Under the pieces are notes generated by a model. That model saw nothing but the letters and a program-made list of their open reading frames with translations, was not told the DNA's origin and searched no databases. Shown here one piece after another: positions 1-12,660 of a stretch of 60,000 nucleotides of DNA. The stretch is from Polytrichum commune (Eukaryota; Streptophyta; Polytrichopsida; Polytrichales; Polytrichaceae). The position numbers and the translations under genes are program-made. The stretch covers positions 36,259,501 to 36,319,500 of the forward strand of contig OX485805.1 in NCBI GenBank assembly GCA_950295325.1. Direction: 5' to 3'. Positions within the stretch are counted from its first letter, which is position 1, and each line of letters begins with the position of its first letter.

Positions 1-2740
1 GTAAAAGTAAGAGAGTGAACTCGGCTCTACTTAAACGAGGGGGGAAAAAAGCTTCGAATGGGGTGTGCGAGATCACGAACAAACCAAATGCCTGCAAATA
101 AAGACAACCTAGGATGGCCAACTTTGATAGCTAAGAGATATCCGACCAAAAGGCCATGCGTTGGGAGTGTCGCCACAATGACTTAGTGGCTCCCAAGCCC
201 TCCTACCAAGTCGTTCAAGTTGGTCCTCATGGTCATAATATCCGGATGGCGTCATCGTGATCCCATGTTTCCCTTCGACCTAGGAAGGAGCTTATTAGCT
301 TTGCTTTGACTTATCCGATCGGGGCCGGGAGCCCATGCAACATCCGGAACTCGGGGCTATGAGGTCTCCAAATGGTTGGCCTAGCCACAACCTAGCTCGC
401 TAGGGCCCACCCACGTCCACCTAATGCTTTGTACGTGGGCCCCGCCTCGGTGTCCTTTGAGCCCGAATAATAATGAAGAATCTCGTCGATTTGGCACCTT
501 GGAGTTCCCCCCCGCATCATATGGCATGCTCTCCACCCGAAGCCTTAAAGGTCGTCTCGAGCTTGGTCTAAGGGGGACGTGGGCCTTATGCGGTCACTCA
601 TCTCAAACGGACACCCATATTTGAGAGGTAAATGATGAAATTTGCAGTTAAGAATGGACATAAAGAAGACACGTGTTACAATGAGAATCGACTGCATCTT
701 CAAATTGTTTTTCTTAACAATGATGAACATACAACGGGAGAGTTTGTGTGATCACTTTAAAAGAAATAGACTCTTCATTGTGATTTCCTATAACATTTTC
801 ATTTCACCTTACTCTAAAATCAGAAACGACAGCCTTCGTGACTTGCATAATTTGCCCATCAAATGATACAATGATTTATTAGATCCAATGGTCATATTTG
901 TTTGTGAAGTTGGGAAGTGTCCACAATAAAGATCACTATATTCGTTAATTAGAGACTTTGGAAAGTCTCAAAATAGATGCAAATGGTTGAATATATAGTT
1001 CAATTCCTTATTGTGATGACATGTATCTGTGCCAAATTGGTTAGTGCGGCCCATGCAAATCACTTTATCAAGTCACATTGAATATATTCTTCTGTTTTTC
1101 TTGTTCCTTATTTGAAACACTATGTTCTTAAATAGCCTCAAAATCATGAAAAAGTCTTCGATTACCGAATATAGTGATAAAGCCACATGCCTTAAGCTAA
1201 TACATCTTGGAGAGTGGGCTTTAAGGCTAGTTCCTTAACGCAAACCCTTTTATTTCCTTCGAATCGAATGTAATATGTTGTGGAAACATACTAGCAGGTG
1301 GGATAGACTTTGCGCGAAATTGATTCAAAACCGATTATCTCAATGTCACTTACATATCACCATTTGAAATTAGTGATGATCACATGGATATTTCTTTCTT
1401 CTAAACATTTGATTGATATGAACCACCATGATTGTTTTTGTACTTTTGAAAAGAGTCACGTGAACGATTCGACCATTTGAAGTATCATCATATTAGGTTA
1501 TAAGAAACATGATCTTGTGATGTTCCACAAAACCGGGGTCTTGAGAAGAGTGGACACATGTCATGTTTGTTGATTTTCATTCACTAGAAACTTTGATAAA
1601 GAAAAAACGTGGTCCGTTGTATCTCCGATAGTGTACTAAGTACATGTTTTAATGCACAAGGATTCAGGTCAATTGGTAGTCAAAACTCGTGATGAAAATG
1701 GGTAGAAGTGATCGGATCCATGGCAACCTTCGTCATCCACCAATCTTTTGGAGGAAGTTGGAGATGACATTTGTCACTTCACCTTTTCTTCACCTTTTGT
1801 CAAATTTATGACTACTATGGGGCATTGTCTCTATACCGAGAATATGCTTCCTAGTGCCTCATTTAGTGTCTTTGTAAACAATTTGGGTAAAAAAACGCAC
1901 TCAAAACCACTATTGGCGCGTGTTGCGTGAATGACTCATTTACATGTTAGGCAAACCCCACTTCTATGACCGGTTCAACAAGGACCACGTGTACTCTCGG
2001 TCTTCTCTCATAAGCTCGTATAGTTCCCATTTAAACCAAAAGAAAAAGCAAAAATCATTTTAGATGCCTTTTTTGGTGGGCACTTCGTGGGTGTCAACAA
2101 AGTGTGATGGTCGAAGTTGTGTAGGTAGGATGTCATTACCTACTTGGTGTTGCAAAATTGCACTTAAATCATGGCATATTTTACACTAGTGACCATCGAC
2201 CATGACCACCATTTTTTAAAATCTCTCATTGGCTGATATGCCTAATATGCCTAGACTATCTGGGGGTGGGAATGGAAGTTTGAACAAATAATATATCTCA
2301 AGTCACCTAATACAAGATGTTTGTGGATTCTATCTATTTTATGATAACGTTCATAAGAGGGAAGATAGATGACATCAACCGGGGCTTCACATGAATGATA
2401 GTCGCTTTTTCCGTGGGCATGAGTTGACCATATCAAAACATGGTTACACACCTCTTTTCGTAATAAGCATGGTCGTCTTTGAGATGAATGCATGTATAGA
2501 TCTTCCATGGTCAATAAAGCTACCCTTACAAGATCGAGTTCCGGATAAAAGAGAGTGTTTTTTTCCATGAGTTTGGTCATGGATGATATATGACTATAGG
2601 AGAGACAAAAAGATCATCCTTTCTCCCCCGAGCTCCCTTTTATGTCAAATTGTTACCTTTTTACAATCTATTTTTCATTGTAAAAGTCTTCTATTCATAG
2701 TTTTATTTTGGTTCTATCATGAACCTTCTATCTTTTGGCT
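1..2740. other. Intergenic, no gene recognised
   Basis: I see no conserved protein motif, RNA gene or clear transposon terminus here. The longest open frame (2251-2580, minus, 109 codons) has no recognisable domain and no supporting splice or promoter context, so I do not call it a gene. The base composition is AT-rich like the other intergenic parts of the window. Confidence 0.6.
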
Positions 2741-2808
2741 AGTCACAATCCACTAGTTGGAATTGTCCAACTATATTTATTCATTGAGATTTGTCTAGCT
2801 CCAATGAA

Positions 2809-3045
2809 TACCGTACCTGCATGGCCAATTCGGCACTTAAGTGCCGAATAATTATTTTAATTACTGCAAGGTCATTCTGCAGTTACAACAATATTTTAAT
2901 CATTATTCGACACTCATGAACAGTACCCATGAACAGTACCCAATAAGTATCTTATCTTTGGGCAGTGAGGCCTTGTATTTATCACATATTTTGGCACCTC
3001 ACAAAATGACTTATTTTCTGCTGAACTGGCCATGTAGGTACGGTA
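2809..3045. repeat. Inverted repeat / possible short fold-back element
   Basis: A 23-base sequence starting TACCGTACCTGCATGG (2809-2831) recurs inverted at 3023-3045 with two differences. Looser similarity, including GTTGG..TTGTC..AACT-like blocks, extends outward on both sides. The arms enclose about 190 bases. This could be the remnant of a MITE, but no target duplication is evident. Confidence 0.45.
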
Positions 3046-3410
3046 ACATCCATCCGTTGGGAGTTGTCTAACTATGAGCCCAAAATGAGTGCTCATATTT
3101 GTTTTATGTTTAGAATTTAATTAGAATTGCAATTGGAGTGTTATGGAAACAATCAAAAGTATAAAAAGAGTGAGGCTTGGTGTGGATTTATGTTTAGGCC
3201 TTAAGCCATTGTGTGTGGTTAAGTAGAGGATTAGTGGCATTAGGGAGTGTTTTGATTAGAGGAGTATTGTTTGATGAGGCAAGAGGAAGGGCCTTTGATT
3301 TTAATATTTGAATTAGAACATGTTCTTGTTGGTTTAGGGGGTGAGGAGTTAGTGGATAGGATAAGGTCCTACTAAGTAGGAGAAGGCTAAGGGGGTTGTG
3401 GTTTTGAGTG

Positions 3411-3463
3411 CCCTCCCTCCTTCCTTCCTCCTCTCTCTCACTCTCTCTCTCTCTCTCCTCTCT
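3411..3463 (+). repeat. CT-rich microsatellite
   Basis: An imperfect pyrimidine tract of CCCT, TTCC and CTCT repeats lies about 120 bases before the minisatellite. A TATAAAAAG-like string sits about 250 bases upstream, near 3160. A transcribed non-coding unit is possible, but nothing else in the sequence supports it. Confidence 0.7.
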
Positions 3464-3582
3464 AGGACTTGGGAGCTCTTAGAGCTAACAAAGAATGTGG
3501 GAATTAGTGGGGGCTTAATGGAATTAGAGGGCTAGATTAGGATAATTAAGTGGAGGGCTTGGTAGGATTAGTTAGATAGAAA

Positions 3583-4011
3583 GGGCGAATTGAGATTGCT
3601 GGTTAGGCAGCAGAGAGGTGGCATTGAAACTGCTGGTCTTGGCAGCAAAGGGCGAATTGAGATTGTTGGTCTCGGCAACAGAGAGGTGGCATTGAGACTG
3701 CTGGTTTCAGCAACAAAGGGCGAATTCAGATTGCTGGTTAGGCAGCAGAGAGGTGGCAATGAATTGTTGGTCTCGGCAGCAAAGGCCGAATTGAGACTGC
3801 TGGTCTCGGCAGCAGAGAGGTGGCATTGAGACTGTTGGTTTCGGCAGCAAAGGGCGAATTCAGATTGCTGGTTAGGCAGCAGAGAGGTGGCAATGAATTG
3901 TTGGTCTCGGCAGCAAAGGCCGAATTGAGACTGCTGGTCTCGGCAGCAGAGAGGTGGCATTGAGACTGTTGGTTTCGGCAGCAAAGGGCGAATTCAGATT
4001 GCTGGTTAGGC
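3583..4011. repeat. 66-68-bp minisatellite with 134-bp dimer order
   Basis: Six full units and one partial unit each begin GGGCGAATT or GGCCGAATT: 3583-3649, 3650-3717, 3718-3783, 3784-3851, 3852-3917, 3918-3985, then a partial to 4011. Units 3+4 and 5+6 form two 134-bp dimers that look identical by eye, so a dimer was recently duplicated. Each unit holds two GCTGGT..GGCAGC palindromes, giving a roughly 34-bp sub-period. The array keeps several long frames open on both strands (138 codons on minus, 79 on plus). Because both strands are open in repeated, low-complexity fashion, I read these as by-products rather than genes. Confidence 0.9.
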
Positions 4012-4839
4012 AAGGCTAGTTGCATGTGGAGCTAAGCTTGGGTTTAATGACGGGTGATGACGGGTATGACCCCGAGCCCGCACATCGTGATACTCCAAAT
4101 GATAAGGAGTAAGGGGGTCACAAGAAGAAGGTTTTATTAATACTCAATCTACATGATATCGTGGCTAGTCACCTAATCCTGGGAGGATAGATTAGTGTAG
4201 ACCATTAGCTATTAGTGTAATTGGGTGTGCATTTGTGTGGGGTGTTGATAGGGTAGTTAAGAGGACAATAAAAGAGAAAAGCGTTTATCAACGCTTGTAC
4301 TCAGGATATGAAATAAATTGGTGTGACCAAAGTGATATGTGATATAATGGGAATGAATGACGGAGGAAGGATTAAACTAAAGCGTGTATGAGTGTGATTC
4401 CCATGCCCTCACCCGGACTAGGACGCTTAAGGGTGGGTGGTTTGGCCTCACACTAACTCCAAATCATATCTTCTAGTTGGAGTTGTCTAACTTCCACACA
4501 AAGATCTTCCAAAGGGAGGTGTCTAACTCCCTTGCATAATTCCTTCATGGGTTCACCATTATCTTTTGGGTTGTTTGACCTGATTTTTTCTTTGCCGTTG
4601 TCTGACTTCAATCACCATCTACTCACATGCTAAGTACAACAAAAGATAGTTAGTCTTTCTTTCTTGCATAATCCAACATATAATCTTTTAGTCCGGGTAC
4701 ATCACAACCAAACTTCATGAGCTCATCTGAAGCTTACATAATAGCCTTAGAGACAAGTTCATGCCTATGAGATAAACACAACTCTCATCCACACCGACCT
4801 TTGGTTAGTGTTTATATTTTGGAAGTTTGGCCCAAGTTA
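4012..4839. other. Intergenic between minisatellite and Harbinger element
   Basis: No coding or RNA feature is recognised. A block near 4476 (GTTGGAGTTGTCTAACT) resembles one at 3056-3073, so this may be the far side of an older repeat that surrounds the minisatellite. Confidence 0.4.
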
Positions 4840-5136
4840 TTAGGCCCTCTTTACACTAGAAACGAGAAGTCGTGGAGAAAACCGGCCAAGGGCCATGGCT
4901 CATTCTTGAGAAGCCAAACTTTGAATTTGACGTCCTTTGGATATAGTGTAAAGTGAGAAGGGGCCACAAAATAATGTGCTGATTTTTTTAATATAATTCT
5001 AATATAGGGTTGATCGCAACTTCCACTCCACTACCTCTCTTTTCTACCCCAAGACCGGTCTTTCTTTCTAGTTGTTGGCGGTTTCTTTTGCTTCTTTCTT
5101 TCTCGTTTTTGCCTTGTAAACTAAAATTTCAGCACT

Positions 5137-6477
5137 ATGGAGGAGAGGAGGAAGAAGCTTGTGGTGATGATGGTCTTGTATTGGTGTCTCTACATGATTA
5201 CGCAGCATGTTAACAACATGCAAGCTTTGATTTTACAAGGTGAGTGGACGAATGTTGCAATTTTCAGCATTTGCCTTCAAAGTTTAGGGTTTAGAGAGAG
5301 AACTGTTTGGAGTTTTGAGAGGCCATCTGGCTTTGTAGACCGGTATTTGTTGGGTTCGTTTACGGAGAAGATGTTTAAGGAAATGACTCGTGTCTCGCAT
5401 GCTACATTCAGATTTTTATGTGAGAAATTAGGTCCGTTTTTGAAAAAATAGCATACTAATTTCAGAAGACCAATTTCTGTAGAAGAGAGGGTTGCAATGT
5501 CTTTGGCTAGACTTGGTACAGGAGATGGGTTGCGTATGGTTGGAGAGGTATATGGGGTGGCGGAATGTACAATTTCAAGAATTGTGAGAGAATTTTGTAA
5601 AATGGTGAGACTTCATTTGCAAAAGATTTTTATTCAAGTTTCAAATGAAAACAAATTTAGGGTTTTAGCGAAAGAGTTTGAGAGATTGCATAACATACCT
5701 TACATAATAGGAGCCATAGACGGTTCACACATTCCGGTGCTAGCTCCAGTTATTGGTGGAGAAGATTATTACTGTGGCAAATCTTTTCATTCGGCTTTGT
5801 TGCAAGGAATTGTTGATACCAATTGCATATTTTGGGATTATGAATTCAGGTGGGCTGGAAGCTTGCATGATTGGACTGTTTTTCAACAAACCAAAGTAGG
5901 AAGAGCTTGTATGGAGGGAAGATTTCTACCGTACAAGTTAATTGGAGATGCGGCATATCCGGTTCGCCCTTGGATGTATTGTCCATTTAAGGGTTGTAAT
6001 GATGGACTAGAATCTTACAAGGCACATTAGAATTTTATCCAATCTTCAACCCGAATGTATGTGGAGCGTGTGTTTGGAATTTTGAAGGGTAGATGGAAAA
6101 TTATACAAAAAAGAGCAGATGTTCCTTTACGATCAATGGCAGATATTGTATCAACTTGTATTGTTTTGCATAATTTATGCATCATAACAAAGGACAAGTT
6201 TGATACAATATGGATTGAAGAAGCGGAGGTGGAATTACATAAACGGGTTGAAGAGGGCACAGTGAAGGGAGGACAAGTCTTACGAGGAGAACAAGCATCC
6301 ATTGATGAGGTAAAAACACGCATTTTGAAATCTGGTATTACAAGAACATTTCAAAATTTTGAGCAAGAAGAAATTGATGCTGAAGAAGAAGCTTTTTTAA
6401 TCAAACAAAATGAGAAAGATGCTGATTTATTGAGAGAATCTACCATTGCTCATGAATCCATTGCCAAAACATTGTGA
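5137..6477 (+). pseudogene. PIF/Harbinger transposase (DDE_Tnp_4 type), two in-frame stops
   Basis: This would be the DDE endonuclease that cuts and reinserts the element. A single reading frame runs throughout, broken only by TAG at 5449-5451 and TAG at 6028-6030, with no frameshift. The catalytic triad is visible: the first Asp in GAIDGSHIP (about 5713-5739), the second in IGDAAYP (about 5941-5961), and the Glu in YVERVFGILKGRW just after the second stop. A helix-turn-helix-like stretch (MVGEVYGVAECTISRIVREF) precedes the first Asp. The start at 5137 gives MEERRKKL and fits family length (about 446 codons), but an earlier non-ATG or spliced start cannot be excluded. After the second stop the frame stays open to 6477, which suggests recent death, or a spliced or readthrough product. 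The family assignment is secure; activity is doubtful. Confidence 0.92.
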
Positions 6478-6596
6478 CAATACAATTTGTCAAAGGACTC
6501 GACCATTCAATTTTCAGAATCAAGTAGTGATTCTGATGTTATGGAAGAATAGCTACAATTTTTCTAGAATTGCTGCCATATGCCTATCCATGTTCT

Positions 6597-7209
6597 TCAA
6601 TAAAGCTGTGTTTTCTTGAAAAGTTGTAAGAAAGCTAGAAGAATTTGAGACAACCTTTTCCAAAATGATTTCCAAATTCTCTTGGAATTTTTTCTTTTCC
6701 TTCTCTTGTTTGGAGTAACCTCACGATCTTGCAAATCTGATGGTGTTTTGTCTTCATCGTTTTCATCTTCACCTTCAGTGGCACTTGCTGGAATTTGGTT
6801 CTTTACACATGCACGTGTAGAATTCCAGACATCCAGTTGGTCAAACCATTTACAGTCTTGATGCCTATCCGAACCAGAAATCTCATTGGCCTTCTTGTCA
6901 TTTTTGTACTCTGCGTAAATGGTTTTGTACTTCTTCTTGCATGATTCCCATGAGCGGTTAAAGCCATGAATGGCCGCCACCATCCTTGCTTGCAATTTTA
7001 ACCATGTATTAATCCCTGAAATTTTACATTATAAGTCATTAGTGCAATTATATACAAGCATATGATAGTGAAAACGTCCTGAAAATGTCAAAAAAACAAC
7101 CGAAAGGGCCTCATTTGAGGCCCTCAAGAATGCAGACAGCATAGGTAGTAACCGGAAAAACCCATAATGTTCGTCAAGACACGTGCATGACTCATTTCTG
7201 CCGGGTATA

Positions 7210-7245
<36 letters not shown>

Positions 7246-8035
7246 TTGAGAGTTGGCCGTAGAGCCTAGAAAGGGCACTTGGCAGGTAAGGACCAATGGA
7301 CTAGGGGAAAAAAGCTATGGTGGAGTTGGCCGTAGAGCCTAGAAAATGCATTTGGCAGGTAAGGACCCATAGACTTGGGAAGAAAGCTAGGTAGGCCAAT
7401 TCCTGGTTGAAGCTTTAAAAAATTATGAAAACCATTCATATGTACAAAAAAATATAGAACCAAAAAATAAAACACATATACAAATCTTGTTTTTTTGCAC
7501 ATCTTGAAAATTCTTCTTCCATCTCTCCCCGAATTGATATCAAGGTTTCAACCTCGTAATCTCGCCACTTCCGACTTGCATTTTCTTCTTCCGAATCTGA
7601 ACCAGCCAAATTCACCACTTCTTTTGTTGCCTTCTTTGTTGTGATCTCCATTTTCTTCTTCTTTGCTGGAGCATTTGTTTTTCCTCCTTTTGGTGGTCGT
7701 CCTCTCTTTACTACAGGTACATCTTCTCCATTTAGTGCCTTTACTGCAGCCCGGATTGCCTCCTCCTCCTTCATATCCATCAAGTAATTTCTTGCATTTG
7801 AACTCGGTGTCACTTCCTCACTTGATGGTTGCAAATCTGAACCATTACAAGGAGGCATTCCAAGAGGCATAAAATATCTAGGACTACCAACACCAAAATG
7901 ATCAAAATTTGAAACATGCATTTGAGAAGAAATAGGCTGAAATTGGGGTTGAGAGTAGCTTATCCAAGGCGAATTTTGACTCCATGCTTGTCCTTGAGAT
8001 TGAGAGAATTCTCCATCTTGGGAGTAGCCTTCCAT
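6597..8035 (-). CDS. Harbinger Myb/SANT-like DNA-binding protein (two exons)
   Basis: This is the second gene of PIF/Harbinger elements. In this family the protein binds the element ends and helps the transposase enter the nucleus. Exon 1 begins at the ATG at 8035 (MEGYSQDGEF) and is rich in Gln and Ser. It then has an AT-hook-like KRGRPPKGG and a basic KKKK stretch (possible nuclear signal), followed by the first SANT helix RKWRDYEVETLISIRGEM. Exon 2 starts after a TTTCAG acceptor at 7015 (WLKLQARM), has the third tryptophan region SWESCKKKYK, and ends at TGA 6597-6599. The exon-1 donor is not certain; candidates lie between about 7480 and 7510. No stop interrupts either exon, in contrast with the transposase. 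It is convergent with the transposase, with the stop codons about 120 bases apart. Confidence 0.75.
7212..7244. repeat. Poly-C run of 33 bases
   Basis: An uninterrupted run of 33 C lies in the intron region of the Harbinger Myb-like gene. Such a run is hard to replicate or sequence, so its length may be unreliable. Confidence 0.9.
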
Positions 8036-8360
8036 TGTAATGAACACAATGCAAAAAATGTTTGGGCAAAATAATATCGATGGTGCAAAATAATTTGAGC
8101 AAAAATAAATAGCAAATAATTGGGCAAAAAAACATGCAAAAACAAGCAAATCTATACTTCTTTCTGGTCACACATGAGGAAGAAGAAAAAGATGACTTCG
8201 AATGATCAAGGAGCTGCCTTTAAGGACGAAAATCGGGAATGAATAGTAATAGCTGTTGGGTAGAAAACGGGTAAACAAATGGCCGTCAGTAAAAGTGGCC
8301 GTTCTGAAAAATTATTAAAAAAATGAAAATGATTGGCTGTGAGAATTTCGGCCAAACGGC

Positions 8361-8418
8361 CCCCCGGATTTTGCGTCAGGCCCACCTCTCGAGGTGGGCT
8401 TGACGAAAAATCCGGGGG
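8361..8418. repeat. 28-bp-arm hairpin near Harbinger right end
   Basis: The left arm 8361-8388 (CCCCCGGATTTTGCGTCA..) and right arm 8391-8418 pair with only two mismatches over 28 bases and a 2-base loop. The outer edge lies 190 bases from the right terminus. A related hairpin occurs at the same distance in the MITE at 9563-10140, which suggests a functional or structural end component. Confidence 0.85.
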
Positions 8419-8611
8419 TCTTGGAAAATGTGTCTTCTTGCTGCCACCAAGGACAAAAGTGTTGTCCATGTCATTTTCTCCTCGTTTTGTCCTTTGGGCT
8501 GAAAATTTCGGGTGTAAAGTGACCTGGAATGGTCTTCTCGATTTCTACGCATCCCATTGGCTGAAATTTCTTTTCTCACGGCCCCTCGCCTCTAGTGTAA
8601 AGAGGGCCTTA

Positions 8612-9562
8612 GTGTAGCTTTGATACCTAGTATGCACATGATATTATGACATGTATCTTTGGAGATCCGGTATCCATTCACATAACAACATCTTATCCAT
8701 TATTGGAGTTGCATGACTACGTAGATTGTCACCTTGAATCTCACTATTGACGAGGTTGCTACTCTAATCCCTTTTGAGAAGGTCTAAGCTTACAAGACTA
8801 GAGATCAACTCGTGGTCCGCACAAAAGTCAACTAAACGAAGACAAACCTACATGATGGGAATAGATAATGTTGAATGAATGAACGCATCCCACAAAATTT
8901 GATGAGTATATATATCCACCATGTCACTTTGAAACCCAAGGCTCCTTGTCATGGAGGCCGTAACTTCAAGACAAGCACCGTGAGGGGATCACTACAAGGG
9001 AAAAGGGGGGTTAGTAAGTTAGACCTTTCTCAAAAGACAAGAGTTATCATATAAGGCATGTCATAAAGCATCATTTTTCTTCAATGCTAAGGCTACTCTA
9101 TCAAAAATAACACGTAATTGTTCATGAGGTCTTTTTTTTTTTTGTAATTCTTTCATCACCCAAACCTAGGTAAACCCATTCACATGTTTACACCCGGACC
9201 CTAGACATGGTCAATATCCGGCTATGCAATTTTTTTTGTGTTTGTTAGAGGTTTGTTGTGCCCATGTAGATTATTGGGCTCGTCACTTTATGTCAAATTG
9301 CAAGGTTGTTTGGGAACTTAATTCAAGTCTTGTGAGGTCTCCGGTCAAGTTGAAAAGGTTGTTATTGCAAAGAGATCATCACATAGAATGGATGTAAATT
9401 TTTTATAAGAAGTTGTTGGTCCAAGTATCAATGGTTTATCATTATTTTTATTACCCTTTATGGCATGGTCATTGTGAGCCCCATCTCGGAGTGAGACGGA
9501 TTGCCTAACTGCAACCCAACTTTATTGCGGTGCCCTGAGGGAGTGCTCATAGCTAGGCTTTA
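8612..9562. other. Intergenic, no gene recognised
   Basis: Between the Harbinger element and the next MITE I see no RNA gene, domain-bearing frame or clear repeat boundary. A T-run near 9131-9141 is the only low-complexity feature. Confidence 0.5.
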
Positions 9563-10140
9563 GGGCCACTTCACACATGAGCCAAGAGCCGTGACCTTGT
9601 AATGGTGAGGACCCTTGACTCTCATCCAAAGGTTGTACCATGGGTGTTGGGAAAGCCATTTTATGTAGTCTTGGGCCCTTAAGCATAGTGAGAAGTGAGA
9701 ATGAACCATGTTGCGGGACCATTGCATATTTTGATGGCGGAAAAGAGGGGAGGATTTGGTTTAATATAATATGTCTCCAAGTTTATCAATTTAAGATAAT
9801 TACTTGGTGGTGTTTGTTTGTCCTGGTATCTGCCATGCAGTCTGTATTGAAATTTGTCCTACTGGATTTGTTTTTAAAAAAAGTCATGGTCTCCCGGAAT
9901 TTGCGTCAAGCCCACCTCTTGGAGGTGGGTCTAACGCAAATTCCAGTAGACCATGCACCCTTATCCACAACCAACCATGTAGGGCTCCATGTAGACTTTT
10001 CATCCACGAACTTCTCTTTGGACCTTTAAACCTCCACCTCCTAGTGTGAAGTGAACTTAGACGGTCTCCGCCGTTTCGACCAATGAGAGCTCTTACATTG
10101 CCATGGTCAAGGGCCTTCAGCCTTGTATGTGAAGTGGCCC
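9563..10140. mobile_element. Harbinger-derived MITE (578 bp)
   Basis: The terminal inverted repeats begin GGGCCACTTCACA and are flanked by TTA on both sides (9560-9562 and 10141-10143). A long hairpin (arms 9885-9918 and 9922-9955, core TTTGCGTCAAGCCCACCTC) lies 185 bases from the right end. The sequence between hairpin and right end aligns loosely with that of the autonomous element at 8419-8608 (for example GTGTGAAGTGAACTT against GTGTAAAGTGACCTG). It carries no transposase. Open frames inside it are incidental. Confidence 0.88.
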
Positions 10141-10844
10141 TTAGTTGAATTTGTACGAGCAGCTGAAGGACAAGTGAGGCTTGGGGTTGACAGCCTCAAA
10201 ATTTGTGAAATGTAGGCAAATTTCTTGAGCCAATATATATGTGAAGCATGGCTTTTGGTGTGCCATGGATTTCTAGACCATAAACCTATGACGCTCAAGG
10301 GGATGACCAAGTAAGGCTTTGTGCAAGACATATGATGTGCGAGGCGGATGAGGAAGTGGACCACTAGTGTTCGGGAAGTCTAGTGTTCGTCAATTCAAGA
10401 TTGTATGTATAGATAAGGTAGAGCGTGCTTAAACCAACACTTTAAGCTATTGCACATACATATGGCTACATGGTTGATATAAAAAAAGTATATATTCATA
10501 TTAGCCTTTGTTCTAAACATAGGTATAAAGAAAGAAAGAAAATGTTTTTAGCCTCCATTAGATATTTCATGAATATTCAAAGTCAAAACCACTAGCTTCC
10601 TTGAACCATTATATAGGGCCTGTGTATGACGACCTTGGATATGACGAGGACCCCCACCTTCATTGCCTAGAACCAACACAACATAGTTGGGTACTGGACC
10701 CGAGCTAGATCAAAGACCAACTAATAACGGTGCGCAAAGCCACATGGCCACCTCTATGATCCCACCTAGTTTGCTTGCAAAATCATCACCTTGCATCTTG
10801 GGTACCAACCCCCTTTGTGCTTTGTGGGCCTACCTCCGTGACTT

Positions 10845-11101
10845 TGTGAATAGAATGGCTATACCCCGCCCCCTTCCCTCGTAGTGTATAGAATGGCTAG
10901 AATAGGCATTGACAAGCCACCCTAAACCCACCTTGAACGAACCTGAGATAGAGTGGAGCCCATTACCTACCCTACATGGAGGAAGTGGAGGTCGCTATGA
11001 GGTGGCGCCACTAATGGTACTCCCACACCATGGGGAACGCTTCAAGGTAGTATAGGTGTTGGTTATGGGTGGGGTGTTGGTTTTAACACCCTCTACCTTA
11101 G
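10845..11101 (+). repeat. Dispersed repeat, copy A
   Basis: The sequence from TGAATAGAATGGCTATACCC to ACCCTCTACCTTA matches 17547-17870 in the same orientation with high similarity, including GAGGTGGCGCCACTAATGG. Copy B has extra internal sequence. The ends lack TG..CA, so I do not call these LTRs, although a 6.7-kb spacing would permit it. Confidence 0.7.
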
Positions 11102-11325
11102 ATATACATATCATCGGCAATTCAATTTTGTGGGTTGTTGTCGCTGCATTACAAACTGCCCAACCTCCAAAGGCAACGATCCATTTTGAAACGGGCTTGA
11201 AACACAACCGTTGTAGTTAGGTTGAGGCTCAATGGAAGTAGGTACATAAAGGCAATTTACTACTGAACCATGATTAACACAACTCCTGAGAGAAGCATGA
11301 GCATGAGCATACCTCTATTACCAAC

Positions 11326-11916
11326 AGTGTGGGGGCATGTCACGGGTAGGTCACTCTAAGGCATTTTTGTGCACCACGTGCGGTTGGGGGTTTTTTGTTT
11401 TGGGGCTATTTACCTTCAAGGGTTGAATTAAAGCCTCCCTATAATTACTTAAATTTCAAAAATGGCCCATTTGTTTGCACCCTTCCATTACTTATATTGT
11501 CCAAGTCACTGCAATTTTTTGTACTCTATATTCCTTTTAAGTAATAAAAGCTAATCTACTTCCTAACGCATTGACGAGTGTTAAGGGAAACCATGGAAAC
11601 AAAGAAGGGTGCAAACAGTAATATCATTGCAAACAAAGTTATGAAGAAAACACATAGGAGACCATAGCAAACATACTAAACATGCCTTCTAGGATCCTTA
11701 TCTTCAACCCCTATATTAATTTTACAAAAAAATAATGGCCCACATTTTATGTCCATCCAACTTACTTATAATGGGATTGTCTACATTTAATGGCCCCTTC
11801 ATTATTTGGAATTCCTTTATAATTTTTATTTCAAATGATTTTAATCCTCTCTATATTATGCCGCACGTCGTTTTTAAAATGCACTAAGTGACCTACCCGT
11901 GGGGCACGTCCACACT
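11326..11916. mobile_element. TIR element, about 590 bp
   Basis: The left end (AGTGTGGGGGCATGTCACGG, 11326 onward) and inverted right end (AGTGTGGACGTGCC, up to 11916) share GGGTAGGTCACT and then CATTTT..ACGTGCGG, giving imperfect TIRs of about 55 bp. The inside is AT-rich with no transposase. No clear target duplication was found, so the superfamily is unassigned. Confidence 0.65.
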
Positions 11917-12660
11917 TTTGGGGGATTATTTTGAAGGCCACACACACCCCTATATTTGTCTTGCAGATGCAACTGTCTGAAATACTTTTTGTGTTGCCCA
12001 AATGATGTTACTTGGAGTTAAGTTACAATATTAGGGTTCACATGGACTACGGTTTGAAGTTGGCTTTGAATTTATTGCGAACACGACATCCCCACAACGA
12101 TGTCCAACAATAAATAACATGCACAGAAATGAGCAAGAATAAACAACGACGATGAATGCTTATATATGCATATTCTTGAAGCCCAAGAGCATGGCACACA
12201 ATGTTCATACATAGTGCACTAGAAAACAACCAACAACCTCGCCGGATTATTGAAAGTTTGCAAGAACAAGAGTGGCCTACATTTAACATCTCCAACCCTA
12301 AGGTCCAAAATGTTGCTCCCTCATTGAACTCCAAACCCTAAGTTGTAGCCATCGATGAAGACCCCATGACGCTATGTTGTAACAACAACAACCTCAAGAA
12401 TATTTCAAGCATACACATCCTCATCTCCAACTGTATCTCCACATGTTGGGGCAAATAAGCTGTACGATATTCCAAGCCGTGCATTTCTTGGTCGTGGTGT
12501 GGGTTCAACTCTAGACTCTCCCCCAAAACTTGCAAACCAAAAACAACAACATGCGATGCATAGTGTTGGTTGGCTTGCATTGCTTGAAATCGGGTGAACC
12601 ACTTGGGGGATTCCTAATCATCCAACTCTAGTTAGTGTTCACAAGATGAAGCTCTAACAA

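Larger units (their letters stand above)
4843..8608. mobile_element. PIF/Harbinger DNA transposon, full length
   Basis: The left end (4843) reads GGCCCTCTTTACACTAGA and the right end (8608) carries the same sequence inverted. Both are flanked by the trinucleotide TTA (4840-4842 and 8609-8611), the usual 3-bp target duplication of the PIF/Harbinger superfamily. Inside are the two genes of the family in convergent order: a DDE transposase on plus and a Myb/SANT-like protein on minus. The element is 3766 bp. A run of 33 C bases (7212-7244) and a 28-bp-arm hairpin near the right end are also inside it. The transposase is interrupted by stop codons, so this copy is probably not autonomous now. Confidence 0.93.
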